DNA of 6,604 nt from Clostridiales bacterium (GTDB taxonomy: Bacteria; Bacillota; Clostridia; Oscillospirales; CAG-382). A program made the position numbers and the translations under genes. The stretch spans positions 1 through 6,604 of the forward strand of contig SFLA01000062.1 of NCBI GenBank assembly GCA_004553575.1, given 5' to 3'. Each line of letters opens with the position of its first letter. The stretch's first letter is position 1. This document shows positions 1 to 5,455 of this stretch, one piece after another. The notes beneath the pieces were generated by a model. It saw only the letters and a list, made by a program, of their open reading frames with translations, searched no databases and had not been told where the DNA came from.

Positions 1-2
1 TT

Positions 3-740
3 AACGGTGAAAGCAGCAGAGGACAGAACGCCGTCAGCATTTATCGTCTCGGTGAATGAAGATCCGTCAAAGGATATATCGCCGAAATCGGACAGCGCGT
101 CGCCCATTATCCCTGATACGAGATCATTCAAATTCACGGAACCTGTCACGGTGTATGTTCCGTCGGAATTCTCGGCGACTGAGGCGTCCGTCAGCAGACC
201 GGACAGATATTCATCAAGTTCGGCATCCGAAACATCGACGTTGTCTGCGGCGTCTTCAAGCGACAGATCGGAGGATATCAGCTTCATAAACTCTTCAAAC
301 GTACAATCAAACGAATAACCGGCAGTACCGTCGTTGAACATGCCGACTCCGTCGTTATAATAGTACTTACCGCTGTATGCTTCTCCCCCGCCGTCTCCGT
401 TGGCGGTAAATGCCATCTGGGTAATACCGCTTTCATCGCCGTTTGCGCGGAAGCGTAAATCCAGTGTAACGGTTTCGGTCTCGGAATCGATATCAACGGC
501 AAACTCAACCGACATCTCAATATCCACGCCTAGGTTGTCTGCCAGTGCTTCGAATGCATATTCGCTCAGCTCCTCGGCATTCATGGAGCCGAGATCTACC
601 GCAGATTCCTCTGCAGAAACGTCCGGGTCAGATACCGAAGAGATGTCCGAAGTAGCCGAACTCTCTCCCCCGTTCCCGGTACAGGAACAGCAAACGCTTA
701 GCAGCAATGCAAGAACAAGAGACAATGCAATCTTCTTCAT
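3..740 (-). CDS. Acidic secreted lipoprotein, 3'-truncated by window edge
   Basis: The frame is open from ATG at 740 to the window edge, giving 246 codons with the C-terminus missing. Residues 1-16 form a lipoprotein-type signal peptide: KK followed by a leucine-rich core (IALSLVLALLLSV). A cysteine cluster follows at C17, C18 and C20; one of these is probably the lipidated residue, but no position gives a textbook lipobox. Residues 21-48 are a Ser/Asp/Glu-rich, low-complexity linker that would tether the domain outside the membrane. From about residue 50 the chain alternates beta-like stretches (EMSVEFAVDI, TVTLDLRFRANG, GTYTVTGSVNL) with an acidic helical part at 148-183. This resembles LolA/LppX-like or other all-beta lipoprotein folds, but that is only an impression. 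The protein is strongly acidic. An AGGGG ribosome binding site lies 7 nt before the ATG, and a good promoter lies at 827-855. The specific function is unknown. Most likely an outer-surface binding or envelope lipoprotein. Confidence 0.85.
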   Translation of the reverse strand, partial: MKKIALSLVLALLLSVCCSCTGNGGESSATSDISSVSDPDVSAEESAVDLGSMNAEELSEYAFEALADNLGVDIEMSVEFAVDIDSETETVTLDLRFRANGDESGITQMAFTANGDGGGEAYSGKYYYNDGVGMFNDGTAGYSFDCTFEEFMKLISSDLSLEDAADNVDVSDAELDEYLSGLLTDASVAENSDGTYTVTGSVNLNDLVSGIMGDALSDFGDISFDGSSFTETINADGVLSSAAFTV

Positions 741-820
741 TTGTTTTCCCCTTTTTCTCATATAAAATTATGTTAACCTTCGTGCGGACTTACGGCGAAC
801 TGCCACAACCCGTCTGGTTT
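741..820 (-). other. GC-rich 5' leader of the lipoprotein mRNA
   Basis: The predicted leader begins with a GC-rich block of about 40 nt (roughly 778-818) and ends in an AT-rich stretch holding the AGGGG ribosome binding site. The block contains competing short complementary segments, such as GGC/GCC around an AGTTC loop and ACGG/CCGT, so it could form a small structure. I do not recognise it as a known riboswitch, and no terminator-like hairpin plus U-run is visible. It may be plain leader. Confidence 0.25.
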
Positions 821-826
821 TTTTGA

Positions 827-855
827 ATTTTAACATATTTTTTCATGTTTGTAAA
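827..855 (-). promoter_or_regulatory. Sigma-A-type promoter of the lipoprotein gene
   Basis: On the minus strand, TTTACA (855-850) and TAAAAT (832-827) are separated by exactly 17 bp. Each hexamer has one mismatch to the sigma-70/sigma-A consensus, and the surroundings are AT-rich. The predicted start near 820 gives a leader of about 80 nt before the ATG at 740. It lies back to back with the exporter promoter; the two -35 boxes are 11 bp apart. Confidence 0.6.
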
Positions 856-866
856 GTACTTCGGGG

Positions 867-895
867 TTGATTATTAACACGGGAAGTGTTACAAT
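867..895 (+). promoter_or_regulatory. Sigma-A promoter of the MATE exporter gene
   Basis: TTGATT (867-872) and TACAAT (890-895) are separated by exactly 17 bp. This is a strong match to the sigma-A consensus, with an AT-rich upstream flank. The start site would fall near 902, about 30 nt before the ATG at 933. The TTG of the -35 box could be misread as a start codon of the same frame, but it would lie upstream of the transcript. Confidence 0.75.
875..891. promoter_or_regulatory. Palindromic operator candidate in the exporter promoter
   Basis: TAACAC (875-880) and GTGTTA (886-891) form a perfect 6-bp inverted repeat around a 5-bp centre. The palindrome fills most of the spacer between the -35 and -10 boxes, and its last two bases overlap the -10 box. 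This is the usual place for a dimeric repressor to block RNA polymerase. The regulator is not encoded in the window, and I do not recognise the motif as that of a specific family (TetR, MarR and others are possible). Confidence 0.45.
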
Positions 896-932
896 ACCCG
901 AACATAAAGGAAAACCGGAGCGTTTCACAGAC

Positions 933-2369
933 ATGGCTGATATTAAACCCAATTTTCTGACCGGATTCTTCTCACCGGAATATATACTGCGAAAAAAAGA
1001 GAAGCTCGGAGAAATACCCACCGGAAAAACGGCTATGAAAAGCTTTTTTGCGGTTGCGTGGCCGGCTGTGCTGGAAAGCACGCTTATCGGACTTGTGGGT
1101 TTCATCGACACTCAGATGGTGTCGGTGCTCGGCACGGATTCGGTCGCGGCTGTCGGGATAACCGGTCAGCCGAGAATGCTGTTCTATGCTGTGTTTTTTG
1201 CGATTAATATCGGTGTTACGGCAATAGTCAGCCGACGCACCGGTCAGGGCGACCGCGACGGTGCAAACGGATGTCTCGCTCAGTCGGTAAGCCTGACGCT
1301 GGTTCTCGGAATCCTGCTGTGTACCGCCGCATGTATTTCCGGATATCCGCTGCTCAAACTCGCCGGAGCGGAGGACATTATCATTGACGATGCGGTAACT
1401 TATTTCCGCATTACGATGATCGGTCTGCTGTTCACCGGAATCGGTATGACGATAAATGCGGCTCACCGGGGAAGCGGAAACACCCGTATCGCGATGACCA
1501 CCAATATCATTGCAAACATAATCAACTGTATTTTTAATTATCTGCTTATCGGCGGAAGGCTCGGGTTCCCGGCTCTGGGAGTTAAAGGTGCGGCAATCGC
1601 AACGCTTATCGGTAACCTGGTTTCGTTCTGTATCTCGTTCTGCACCGTATTCTTTAATAAAACCGGATACCTTCATGTTACTGTAAAGGATTGTCTTAAA
1701 ATCCGGAAGGACGTACTTAAGCTTCACGCGAGAGTAAGCCGCAATGCGGCGGTAGAACAGCTTTTTCTGAGATTCGGTTTCTTTATTACCGCAATAATGA
1801 TAAACCGACTCGGTACCGCTTCGGTTTCATGCAATACGATATGTATGACAATACTTTCTCTCTCGTTTAATGTCGGGGACGGACTGGGAGTCGCCACATC
1901 GGCGCTTGTCGGGCTTAATCTCGGAAAGTGCAGGAAGGACCTTTCGCTGATGTACGGAAGCATAGGTCAGCGGGTGGGACTGATTATGGCGGCAGTTATC
2001 GGAGCGGTCTTTCTGGCGTTCGGTGAAGATATAGTAGGCATGTTCGTGATTGCGGGCGACCAGAACGAAGAATTCATTATGTCCGCCGGACGCACTATAA
2101 TGTATATAATTGCCGTAACGCTTCCGGTTCAGATTTCAATGGTAGTATACAGCGGCTGTCTGCGCGGCGCCGGCGATACGATGTTTGTCGCCGTTACATC
2201 CTTCGTGGCAATAGCCGTACTCAGACCGCTTACCACTTATCTTCTCGCATATACTCTCGGATTCGGAGTCATAGGAGCATATCTTTCGGTGCTCATCGAC
2301 CATGTATTCAGGCTTGTTACCTCCTGCGCCAGGTTTAACGGCGGGAAATGGTCGAAGGTGAAAATATAA
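933..2369 (+). CDS. MATE family efflux transporter
   Basis: A 478-aa inner-membrane exporter of the MATE (multidrug and toxic compound extrusion) family. Members export cationic drugs, dyes or metabolites in exchange for Na+ or H+. The usual twelve helices in two homologous halves are evident. The first half carries WPAVLESTLIGLVGFIDTQM near residues 43-62 and HRGSGNTRIAMTTNIIANII at 178-197. The second half repeats this with NAAVEQLFLRFGFF at 271-284 and LRGAGDTMFVAVTSF at 410-424. A family-typical motif NVGDGLGVATSALVGLNLG spans 313-331. Length is slightly above the usual 440-460 because of a hydrophilic N-terminal extension of about 35 residues. I chose ATG 933 over the in-frame TTG at 867 because that TTG forms the -35 box and lacks a ribosome binding site. 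The site for 933 is modest: AAAGG or CCGGAG, the latter 12 nt away. The gene is monocistronic, ending at the hairpin at 2382. Substrate cannot be read from the sequence; the operator candidate suggests inducible expression. Confidence 0.95.
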   Translation: MADIKPNFLTGFFSPEYILRKKEKLGEIPTGKTAMKSFFAVAWPAVLESTLIGLVGFIDTQMVSVLGTDSVAAVGITGQPRMLFYAVFFAINIGVTAIVSRRTGQGDRDGANGCLAQSVSLTLVLGILLCTAACISGYPLLKLAGAEDIIIDDAVTYFRITMIGLLFTGIGMTINAAHRGSGNTRIAMTTNIIANIINCIFNYLLIGGRLGFPALGVKGAAIATLIGNLVSFCISFCTVFFNKTGYLHVTVKDCLKIRKDVLKLHARVSRNAAVEQLFLRFGFFITAIMINRLGTASVSCNTICMTILSLSFNVGDGLGVATSALVGLNLGKCRKDLSLMYGSIGQRVGLIMAAVIGAVFLAFGEDIVGMFVIAGDQNEEFIMSAGRTIMYIIAVTLPVQISMVVYSGCLRGAGDTMFVAVTSFVAIAVLRPLTTYLLAYTLGFGVIGAYLSVLIDHVFRLVTSCARFNGGKWSKVKI

Positions 2370-2373
2370 AATC

Positions 2374-2428
2374 AAAAAGCTCGGGCTCTCTTCCCGGTAT
2401 GCCGGAAGGAGAGCCCGCAATTTATTTG
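2374..2428. terminator. Bidirectional rho-independent terminator
   Basis: CGGGCTCTC (2382-2390) pairs perfectly with GAGAGCCCG (2409-2417). Further pairing inside (TTCC with GGAA, or CCGG with CCGG) closes a small loop around 2398-2401. On the minus strand the stem is followed by TTTTTGATTTT, a good U-tract ending the GH20 operon, whose stop codon is at 2435. On the plus strand it is followed by the weaker AATTTATTTG, ending the exporter transcript. The hairpin lies in the 65-bp gap between the two convergent genes. Confidence 0.85.
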
Positions 2429-2434
2429 TAAGTA

Positions 2435-4213
2435 TCAGTCAAACAAAACCTTTTTAATAAGTTCAGGTATAAGATACAGATCGCTTACCTTGTTGTCACG
2501 CAGCCAAGACTGCTCGTAACGCTCGCACCAGAGCAGAAATTCGGACTTGGAGCAGAAGTCGCCACCGCCTATCATACGCGCAAAGCCGTAGTTCAGATAT
2601 CCGGTCGCCTGTGCGGAAAGCACGAGATCCGTATATATCTCATCTGCGCCGATGTTCCCGAGTGACCTCGCGAGTGCAAAGCAGCGCTCTGCGTTCGCTA
2701 TAAACTTCGGGGCATCATCGGCTGTCATCTCGCGCTCTACACCGTAATAATTATGCTCTCCGAAATGCCACTGCGTGAAAAGACCCCAGCTCATTATCTG
2801 CTCACATTCTCCGAGCGATCTGATCAGCGAAACCGTAATGCCGGTGGGATCACCGTATACCAGCTCGCTTACGGCAAGCTCGTACTCGTCGGAATATACG
2901 TCGGTCGATACATTCCACGACTTCGCCGCTCCGAGTGTAAGCCCGTAAAGCGTACAGTTGAGTGAGCATACATGACCGTAATCGCCCCACGAGGTGTTGA
3001 GCACGCCGAGAGCGCCGTTTTTGACGCCGCCTTCGATCATTGCAACGATATTCTTCTTCGCGTAATCGGTAACCTCGCAAAAATGATTCCAGCACGAACA
3101 GCCGGGACAAACGATCTGCGGGAGCCCGTTTTCGGCAAATTTGGCAATGTTGCCGATGTCAGGGTTATCGCGGTAATCCCAGCAGAGCATTATCATGTCC
3201 TTGGGGAAGGAAGACAGTATCTCCGGGTGATTAAGAGCTATGTCTCCCCACATCATAACCGTCTTTCCGCGGGAGGCGACATGATTTATAAGCTTTGTGG
3301 TGAATTCCAGATAAAGGGCAGCTTTGTCCTTTCCTTTGTTGCGTCCCGTACACAGATCGAAGGTCTCGTCACAGCATATATTGAAGTATTTGCTTCTGAA
3401 AAGCGGGATATACTGATCGATTATCGACGCTACAAGCTCAAAACTCTCGGGGTTCGAGGCATCTATGGTGTGATGCAGCATACGGTTAATCCAGAAATTG
3501 GGGTGCGGCTTATAATCCTCAAGCTCACACAGATGCTTGTACTCGGGGCTGTTAAGCAGATGATACAGATGCCCGAAGGTCGAAAGCGAAGGTACGAAAT
3601 CTATAAAATGTTCGTAACAGTAGTCGTCGAGCTCCATAATCTCCTCTGCCGTCATATATCCGTAGGGAGTAAGGAAGACGCGGTACTGCCGAAAATCGTA
3701 AGCGTGCTCTATATAGAGCTGCAGAGTGTTTATTTTGTAAAGTGACAGACGATCGATGAGCTTTTTTACCCCCTCGACGGTCGGCACTCTTCCGCGGGAA
3801 ATATCGTGGTAAAAACCGCGCGAGCGCATATCCGGCGAATCCTCAATATGGCAGAACGGCACTGCGCCGGGCTCCGTCATAATGATCTGCCGCAGGGTCT
3901 GTATACCGTAGAATGCGCCGGCAAGCGACGGCGCGGATATACGGACTCCGTTTTCGTCGCAGTCGAGGGTATACGATTCGCTATCCTCGTCCTTGCCCGC
4001 ACATACTGATATGCAGACTCCGCAGGAAAGCGGTGAAAACGACTTCCCGACCTTGCTGTGAAGCCCGGTATGGCTCTCGATCTCCGCCGCGAGAACTCGG
4101 CAGGCGGCGAAGATGCGGCTGTCGCATTCGGAATTCATAACGATTTCGATACCCTTGACCGGAAGCAGACCGTCGGTAAGCTCCAGTTTTTTCGGAAACG
4201 GAATTATGTTCAT
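2435..4213 (-). CDS. Glycoside hydrolase family 20 beta-N-acetylhexosaminidase, cytoplasmic type
   Basis: A 592-aa GH20 enzyme, expected to release terminal beta-linked GlcNAc (or GalNAc) by substrate-assisted catalysis through the N-acetyl group. Residues 1-125 match the GH20b-like N-terminal alpha/beta domain (start MNIIPFPKK, then SLAGAFYGIQTLRQI at 96-110). The TIM barrel begins at SPDMRSRGFYHDISRGRVP (126-144), with D137 and R140 at the usual sugar-binding strand. The catalytic Asp-Glu pair is D282-E283 in FNICCDETFDL, a variant of HxGGDE. Aromatic residues likely to line the pocket are W322 (MMWGD), W375 and W409 (NTSWGDYGH). A helical C-terminal region of about 150 residues follows. 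There is no signal peptide, and about 23 cysteines are present, so a cytoplasmic site is likely. AGAGG lies 7 nt before the ATG. The gene starts 13 bp after the amidase stop, so the two form an operon. Natural substrates could be GlcNAc-MurNAc muropeptides or imported chito- or glycan oligosaccharides. Confidence 0.9.
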   Translation of the reverse strand: MNIIPFPKKLELTDGLLPVKGIEIVMNSECDSRIFAACRVLAAEIESHTGLHSKVGKSFSPLSCGVCISVCAGKDEDSESYTLDCDENGVRISAPSLAGAFYGIQTLRQIIMTEPGAVPFCHIEDSPDMRSRGFYHDISRGRVPTVEGVKKLIDRLSLYKINTLQLYIEHAYDFRQYRVFLTPYGYMTAEEIMELDDYCYEHFIDFVPSLSTFGHLYHLLNSPEYKHLCELEDYKPHPNFWINRMLHHTIDASNPESFELVASIIDQYIPLFRSKYFNICCDETFDLCTGRNKGKDKAALYLEFTTKLINHVASRGKTVMMWGDIALNHPEILSSFPKDMIMLCWDYRDNPDIGNIAKFAENGLPQIVCPGCSCWNHFCEVTDYAKKNIVAMIEGGVKNGALGVLNTSWGDYGHVCSLNCTLYGLTLGAAKSWNVSTDVYSDEYELAVSELVYGDPTGITVSLIRSLGECEQIMSWGLFTQWHFGEHNYYGVEREMTADDAPKFIANAERCFALARSLGNIGADEIYTDLVLSAQATGYLNYGFARMIGGGDFCSKSEFLLWCERYEQSWLRDNKVSDLYLIPELIKKVLFD

Positions 4214-4226
4214 GATAAACCTCTTT

Positions 4227-4802
4227 TTATGTATTCTTTCTTAGTTTTTCTGATACGGCGGAGCGGAAGGTATCCATGCTCTCCCCGTGAAGGGGAAACC
4301 AGTGCATAACATCGGCATGATCCGATGCTATCCCGAGCGAATGGCCCTCACAATGAGTGATAACATCCCTCTCGGTTAAACCGAACAATCGGCACAGATA
4401 TGCGGTGAGCGATATAGCTACATTAAACGCACGTCTGAAGTAAGCGTCGTTTGCCTTCACATCGTAACCTATCATTCGCAGGCCATGTGAATAATCGTAT
4501 ATGTACCCGGGAGGCTCGCAGATTTCTATGCCTATATGGGTGTCGTTTGCAGCGCCTCCGGCGTGCCAGCCGCGGTGATCCCACGGAAGGTACTGATATA
4601 TGTCTGTATCGTCGCAAAAGGCGTGGACGCATACCTGACGATCGGTCTCGCCGGCGGAGTACGAACGGTTCCACATATCGTACCATTCCCCCGCCCTGAC
4701 GCCGGGAACTGCGGTGGAATGTATCATAATGCCCTTTACGTCTATTTTCCGGCCGGCCGAATAACAGTCGTTTCGTGTCATTAAGCGCTCGGTTATTTCC
4801 AT
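4227..4802 (-). CDS. N-acetylmuramoyl-L-alanine amidase (Amidase_2 family)
   Basis: A 191-aa, zinc-dependent Amidase_2 domain (the T7 lysozyme/AmpD/PGRP fold) that cleaves the bond between MurNAc and L-Ala of peptidoglycan. Likely zinc ligands are H28 (GIMIHSTA), H150 (VITHCEGH) and D164 (ASDHADVMHW). E93 in HIGIEICE matches the conserved glutamate of AmpD-like enzymes. The core VHAFCDD...YLPWDHRGWHAGG (59-83) is typical of the family. The domain fills the whole protein, with no signal peptide, membrane segment or cell-wall-binding repeat, so it should act in the cytoplasm or be released by lysis. I chose ATG 4802: GAAGGGG lies 8 nt upstream, and the promoter at 4827-4855 places the transcript start near 4820, which excludes the in-frame GTG at 4838. 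The GH20 gene follows after 13 bp. A muropeptide-recycling role is inferred from this pairing; a domesticated phage endolysin is an alternative. Confidence 0.9.
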   Translation of the reverse strand: MEITERLMTRNDCYSAGRKIDVKGIMIHSTAVPGVRAGEWYDMWNRSYSAGETDRQVCVHAFCDDTDIYQYLPWDHRGWHAGGAANDTHIGIEICEPPGYIYDYSHGLRMIGYDVKANDAYFRRAFNVAISLTAYLCRLFGLTERDVITHCEGHSLGIASDHADVMHWFPLHGESMDTFRSAVSEKLRKNT

Positions 4803-4826
4803 TCGGCACACCCCTTCTTTACCGCA

Positions 4827-4855
4827 ATTATACAGCACAGCCCCCCGCTTGTCAA
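4827..4855 (-). promoter_or_regulatory. Perfect-consensus sigma-A promoter of the amidase-GH20 operon
   Basis: On the minus strand TTGACA (4855-4850) and TATAAT (4832-4827) are both exact consensus hexamers with the optimal 17-bp spacer. The start site would be near 4820, giving a leader of only about 18-20 nt that begins close to the AAAGAAGGGG ribosome binding site. Such an unaltered promoter should be strong unless repressed; see the palindrome that overlaps its -35 box. Confidence 0.85.
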
Positions 4856-4868
4856 TACAAAGCGGGGG
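4842..4868. repeat. GC-rich inverted repeat spanning the -35 box
   Basis: CCCCCGCTT (4842-4850) and AAGCGGGGG (4860-4868) are perfect 9-bp arms around a 9-nt centre, which contains most of the TTGACA -35 box. As RNA this would be a very stable hairpin, but neither strand continues into a T-run. It may be an operator for the amidase promoter, or a hairpin weakly ending or stabilising the upstream spore coat transcript. A second, weaker hairpin, GGCG/CGCC around an AAAAA loop, lies next to it at 4877-4889. Confidence 0.65.
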
Positions 4869-4904
4869 ACCGCAACGGCGAAAAACGCCTTAACTGCCTT
4901 TATT

Positions 4905-5153
4905 TCACGCCCGGGGAGAGTGCTTGCTTCGCACGGTGTCTATCTTATTCTGATCTACAGCCTCGGTCTGATACCAACCGCGTGATGTCATTTCCGAATA
5001 GATGCGGTTCTGCATTGCAAGGGCTGTGTCAAGACCGCTTTTAAAGGCCGAATGCACATTCGGAGTCGGGCTCTCAATCGATCCGTGCATCATAAGGTCG
5101 CATACGTTTTTCGTGTTGGTAAGCAAGGTGTCCATTATGGTTCTGTCATCCAT
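4905..5153 (-). CDS. CotF-family spore coat protein
   Basis: An 82-aa protein matching the C-terminal core of the Coat F family: TNTKNVCDLMMHGSIESPTPNVH (12-34), AFKSGLDTALAMQNRIYSEM (36-55) and the hallmark SRGWYQTEAVDQNKI (57-71). The family forms ferritin-like helical bundles found in the outer layers of spores of Bacillus and many Clostridia. Complete Bacillus CotF is about twice as long. Here the missing N-terminal helices seem to be supplied by the separate 57-aa gene 12 bp upstream. TAAGGAG lies 8 nt before the ATG, partly overlapping the stop codon of the upstream gene, which indicates translational coupling. The protein ends in a short basic tail. Expression is expected in the mother cell late in sporulation. 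Its presence indicates that the organism can form spores. Confidence 0.9.
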   Translation of the reverse strand: MDDRTIMDTLLTNTKNVCDLMMHGSIESPTPNVHSAFKSGLDTALAMQNRIYSEMTSRGWYQTEAVDQNKIDTVRSKHSPRA

Positions 5154-5165
5154 GGTATTATCTCC

Positions 5166-5339
5166 TTAAAGCAGTCCGTAAAAGCGGCTGTATAATGCAT
5201 CGGTATCCTTAATGAGTTCCTGAACAAAGTTTTGCAGACCCTTGTCGGTTATCTGCTGTACAGTTTCGGAGCAGCACTTCTTCATAATGTCGGCATGACC
5301 GAGCGCATCTTCGACGTAAAGCAGTTCTTTTTCTGTCAT
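5166..5339 (-). CDS. Small spore coat-associated helical protein (57 aa)
   Basis: A 57-aa gene that common minimum-length cut-offs would miss. It starts at ATG 5339, after a purine-rich AAGGA about 9 nt upstream, and stops with TAA at 5168-5166. The sequence begins MTEKELLYVEDALGHADIMK, contains a CC pair at 22-23, and ends in SRFYGLL. It reads as two amphipathic helices (about 3-28 and 33-53) of the kind seen in the N-terminal half of ferritin-like coat proteins. From memory of the family, clostridial genomes often carry a small protein with an ELLYxEDALGH start and FYGLL end directly before a CotF gene. The stop codon sits inside the ribosome binding site of the CotF gene, so equimolar, coupled production is likely. 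I infer that the two chains form one four-helix bundle in the spore coat. Confidence 0.85.
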   Translation of the reverse strand: MTEKELLYVEDALGHADIMKKCCSETVQQITDKGLQNFVQELIKDTDALYSRFYGLL

Positions 5340-5365
5340 ATTAACACATCCTTTCCTTCGGGATA

Positions 5366-5394
5366 TATTATGCCAAATTTTATAACCGATATTC
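5366..5394 (-). promoter_or_regulatory. Sporulation promoter (sigma-G/sigma-E-like) of the coat operon
   Basis: On the minus strand, GAATA (5394-5390) and CATAATA (5372-5366) are 17 bp apart. This fits the Bacillus sigma-G pattern (GHATR, 17-18 bp, CATWMTA) at every specified position. It also partly fits sigma-E (GAATATC, 15 bp, CATAATAT). There is no good sigma-A -35 box at this place. The start site near 5359 gives a leader of about 20 nt. The coat context favours a mother-cell factor (sigma-E or sigma-K), while the sequence fits sigma-G slightly better. Confidence 0.65.
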
Positions 5395-5402
5395 GCGCCG
5401 CG

Positions 5403-5430
5403 TTGACAAAAAGCGATATTATGTTATAAT
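5403..5430 (+). promoter_or_regulatory. Perfect-hexamer sigma-A promoter of the MalY-type gene
   Basis: TTGACA (5403-5408) and TATAAT (5425-5430) are exact consensus hexamers with a 16-bp spacer. Transcription should start near 5437, which supports ATG 5456 rather than ATG 5444 as the start of translation. The -35 box lies 8 bp from the -35 element of the divergent sporulation promoter, so the two polymerases could not easily bind at once. Confidence 0.85.
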
Positions 5431-5455
5431 TGATAAAACGGTAATGGGAGAAGAC

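Noticed and set aside
7..765. Serine-rich open frames on the plus strand at 7-318 and 400-765
   Set aside because: They are antisense to the lipoprotein gene; the low-complexity serine content is the complement of its Asp/Glu/Ser-rich codons.
741..820. Guanidine, c-di-GMP or cobalamin riboswitch in the lipoprotein leader
   Set aside because: None of the conserved core motifs that I know for these classes is present in the 80-nt leader.
867..932. In-frame TTG at 867 as a start codon giving a 500-aa MATE protein
   Set aside because: The TTG is the first half of the -35 box, transcription would start downstream of it, and there is no ribosome binding site before it.
972..1727. Long open frame (251 codons) on the minus strand inside the MATE gene
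   Set aside because: Its sequence is rich in R, S, H and Q, lacks any recognisable domain and lies wholly antisense to a clear transporter gene; it is a shadow of that gene.
2972..3745. Long open frame (257 codons) on the plus strand inside the GH20 gene
   Set aside because: It is antisense to the GH20 catalytic domain, has no promoter or ribosome binding site of note, and resembles no known protein.
4803..4838. In-frame GTG at 4838 as start of the amidase
   Set aside because: It lies upstream of the predicted transcript start; the extra 12 residues would be encoded by the -10 box and spacer. ATG 4802 has a good ribosome binding site.
4842..4889. Rho-independent terminator of the spore coat operon
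   Set aside because: Both hairpins are present, but neither is followed by a T-run on the minus strand, so I list the main one as an inverted repeat only.
5444..5455. ATG at 5444 as start of the MalY-type protein
   Set aside because: It would leave a leader of about 7 nt with no ribosome binding site; it overlaps the GGGAG that serves ATG 5456, and MKYDFD is the family-like N-terminus.
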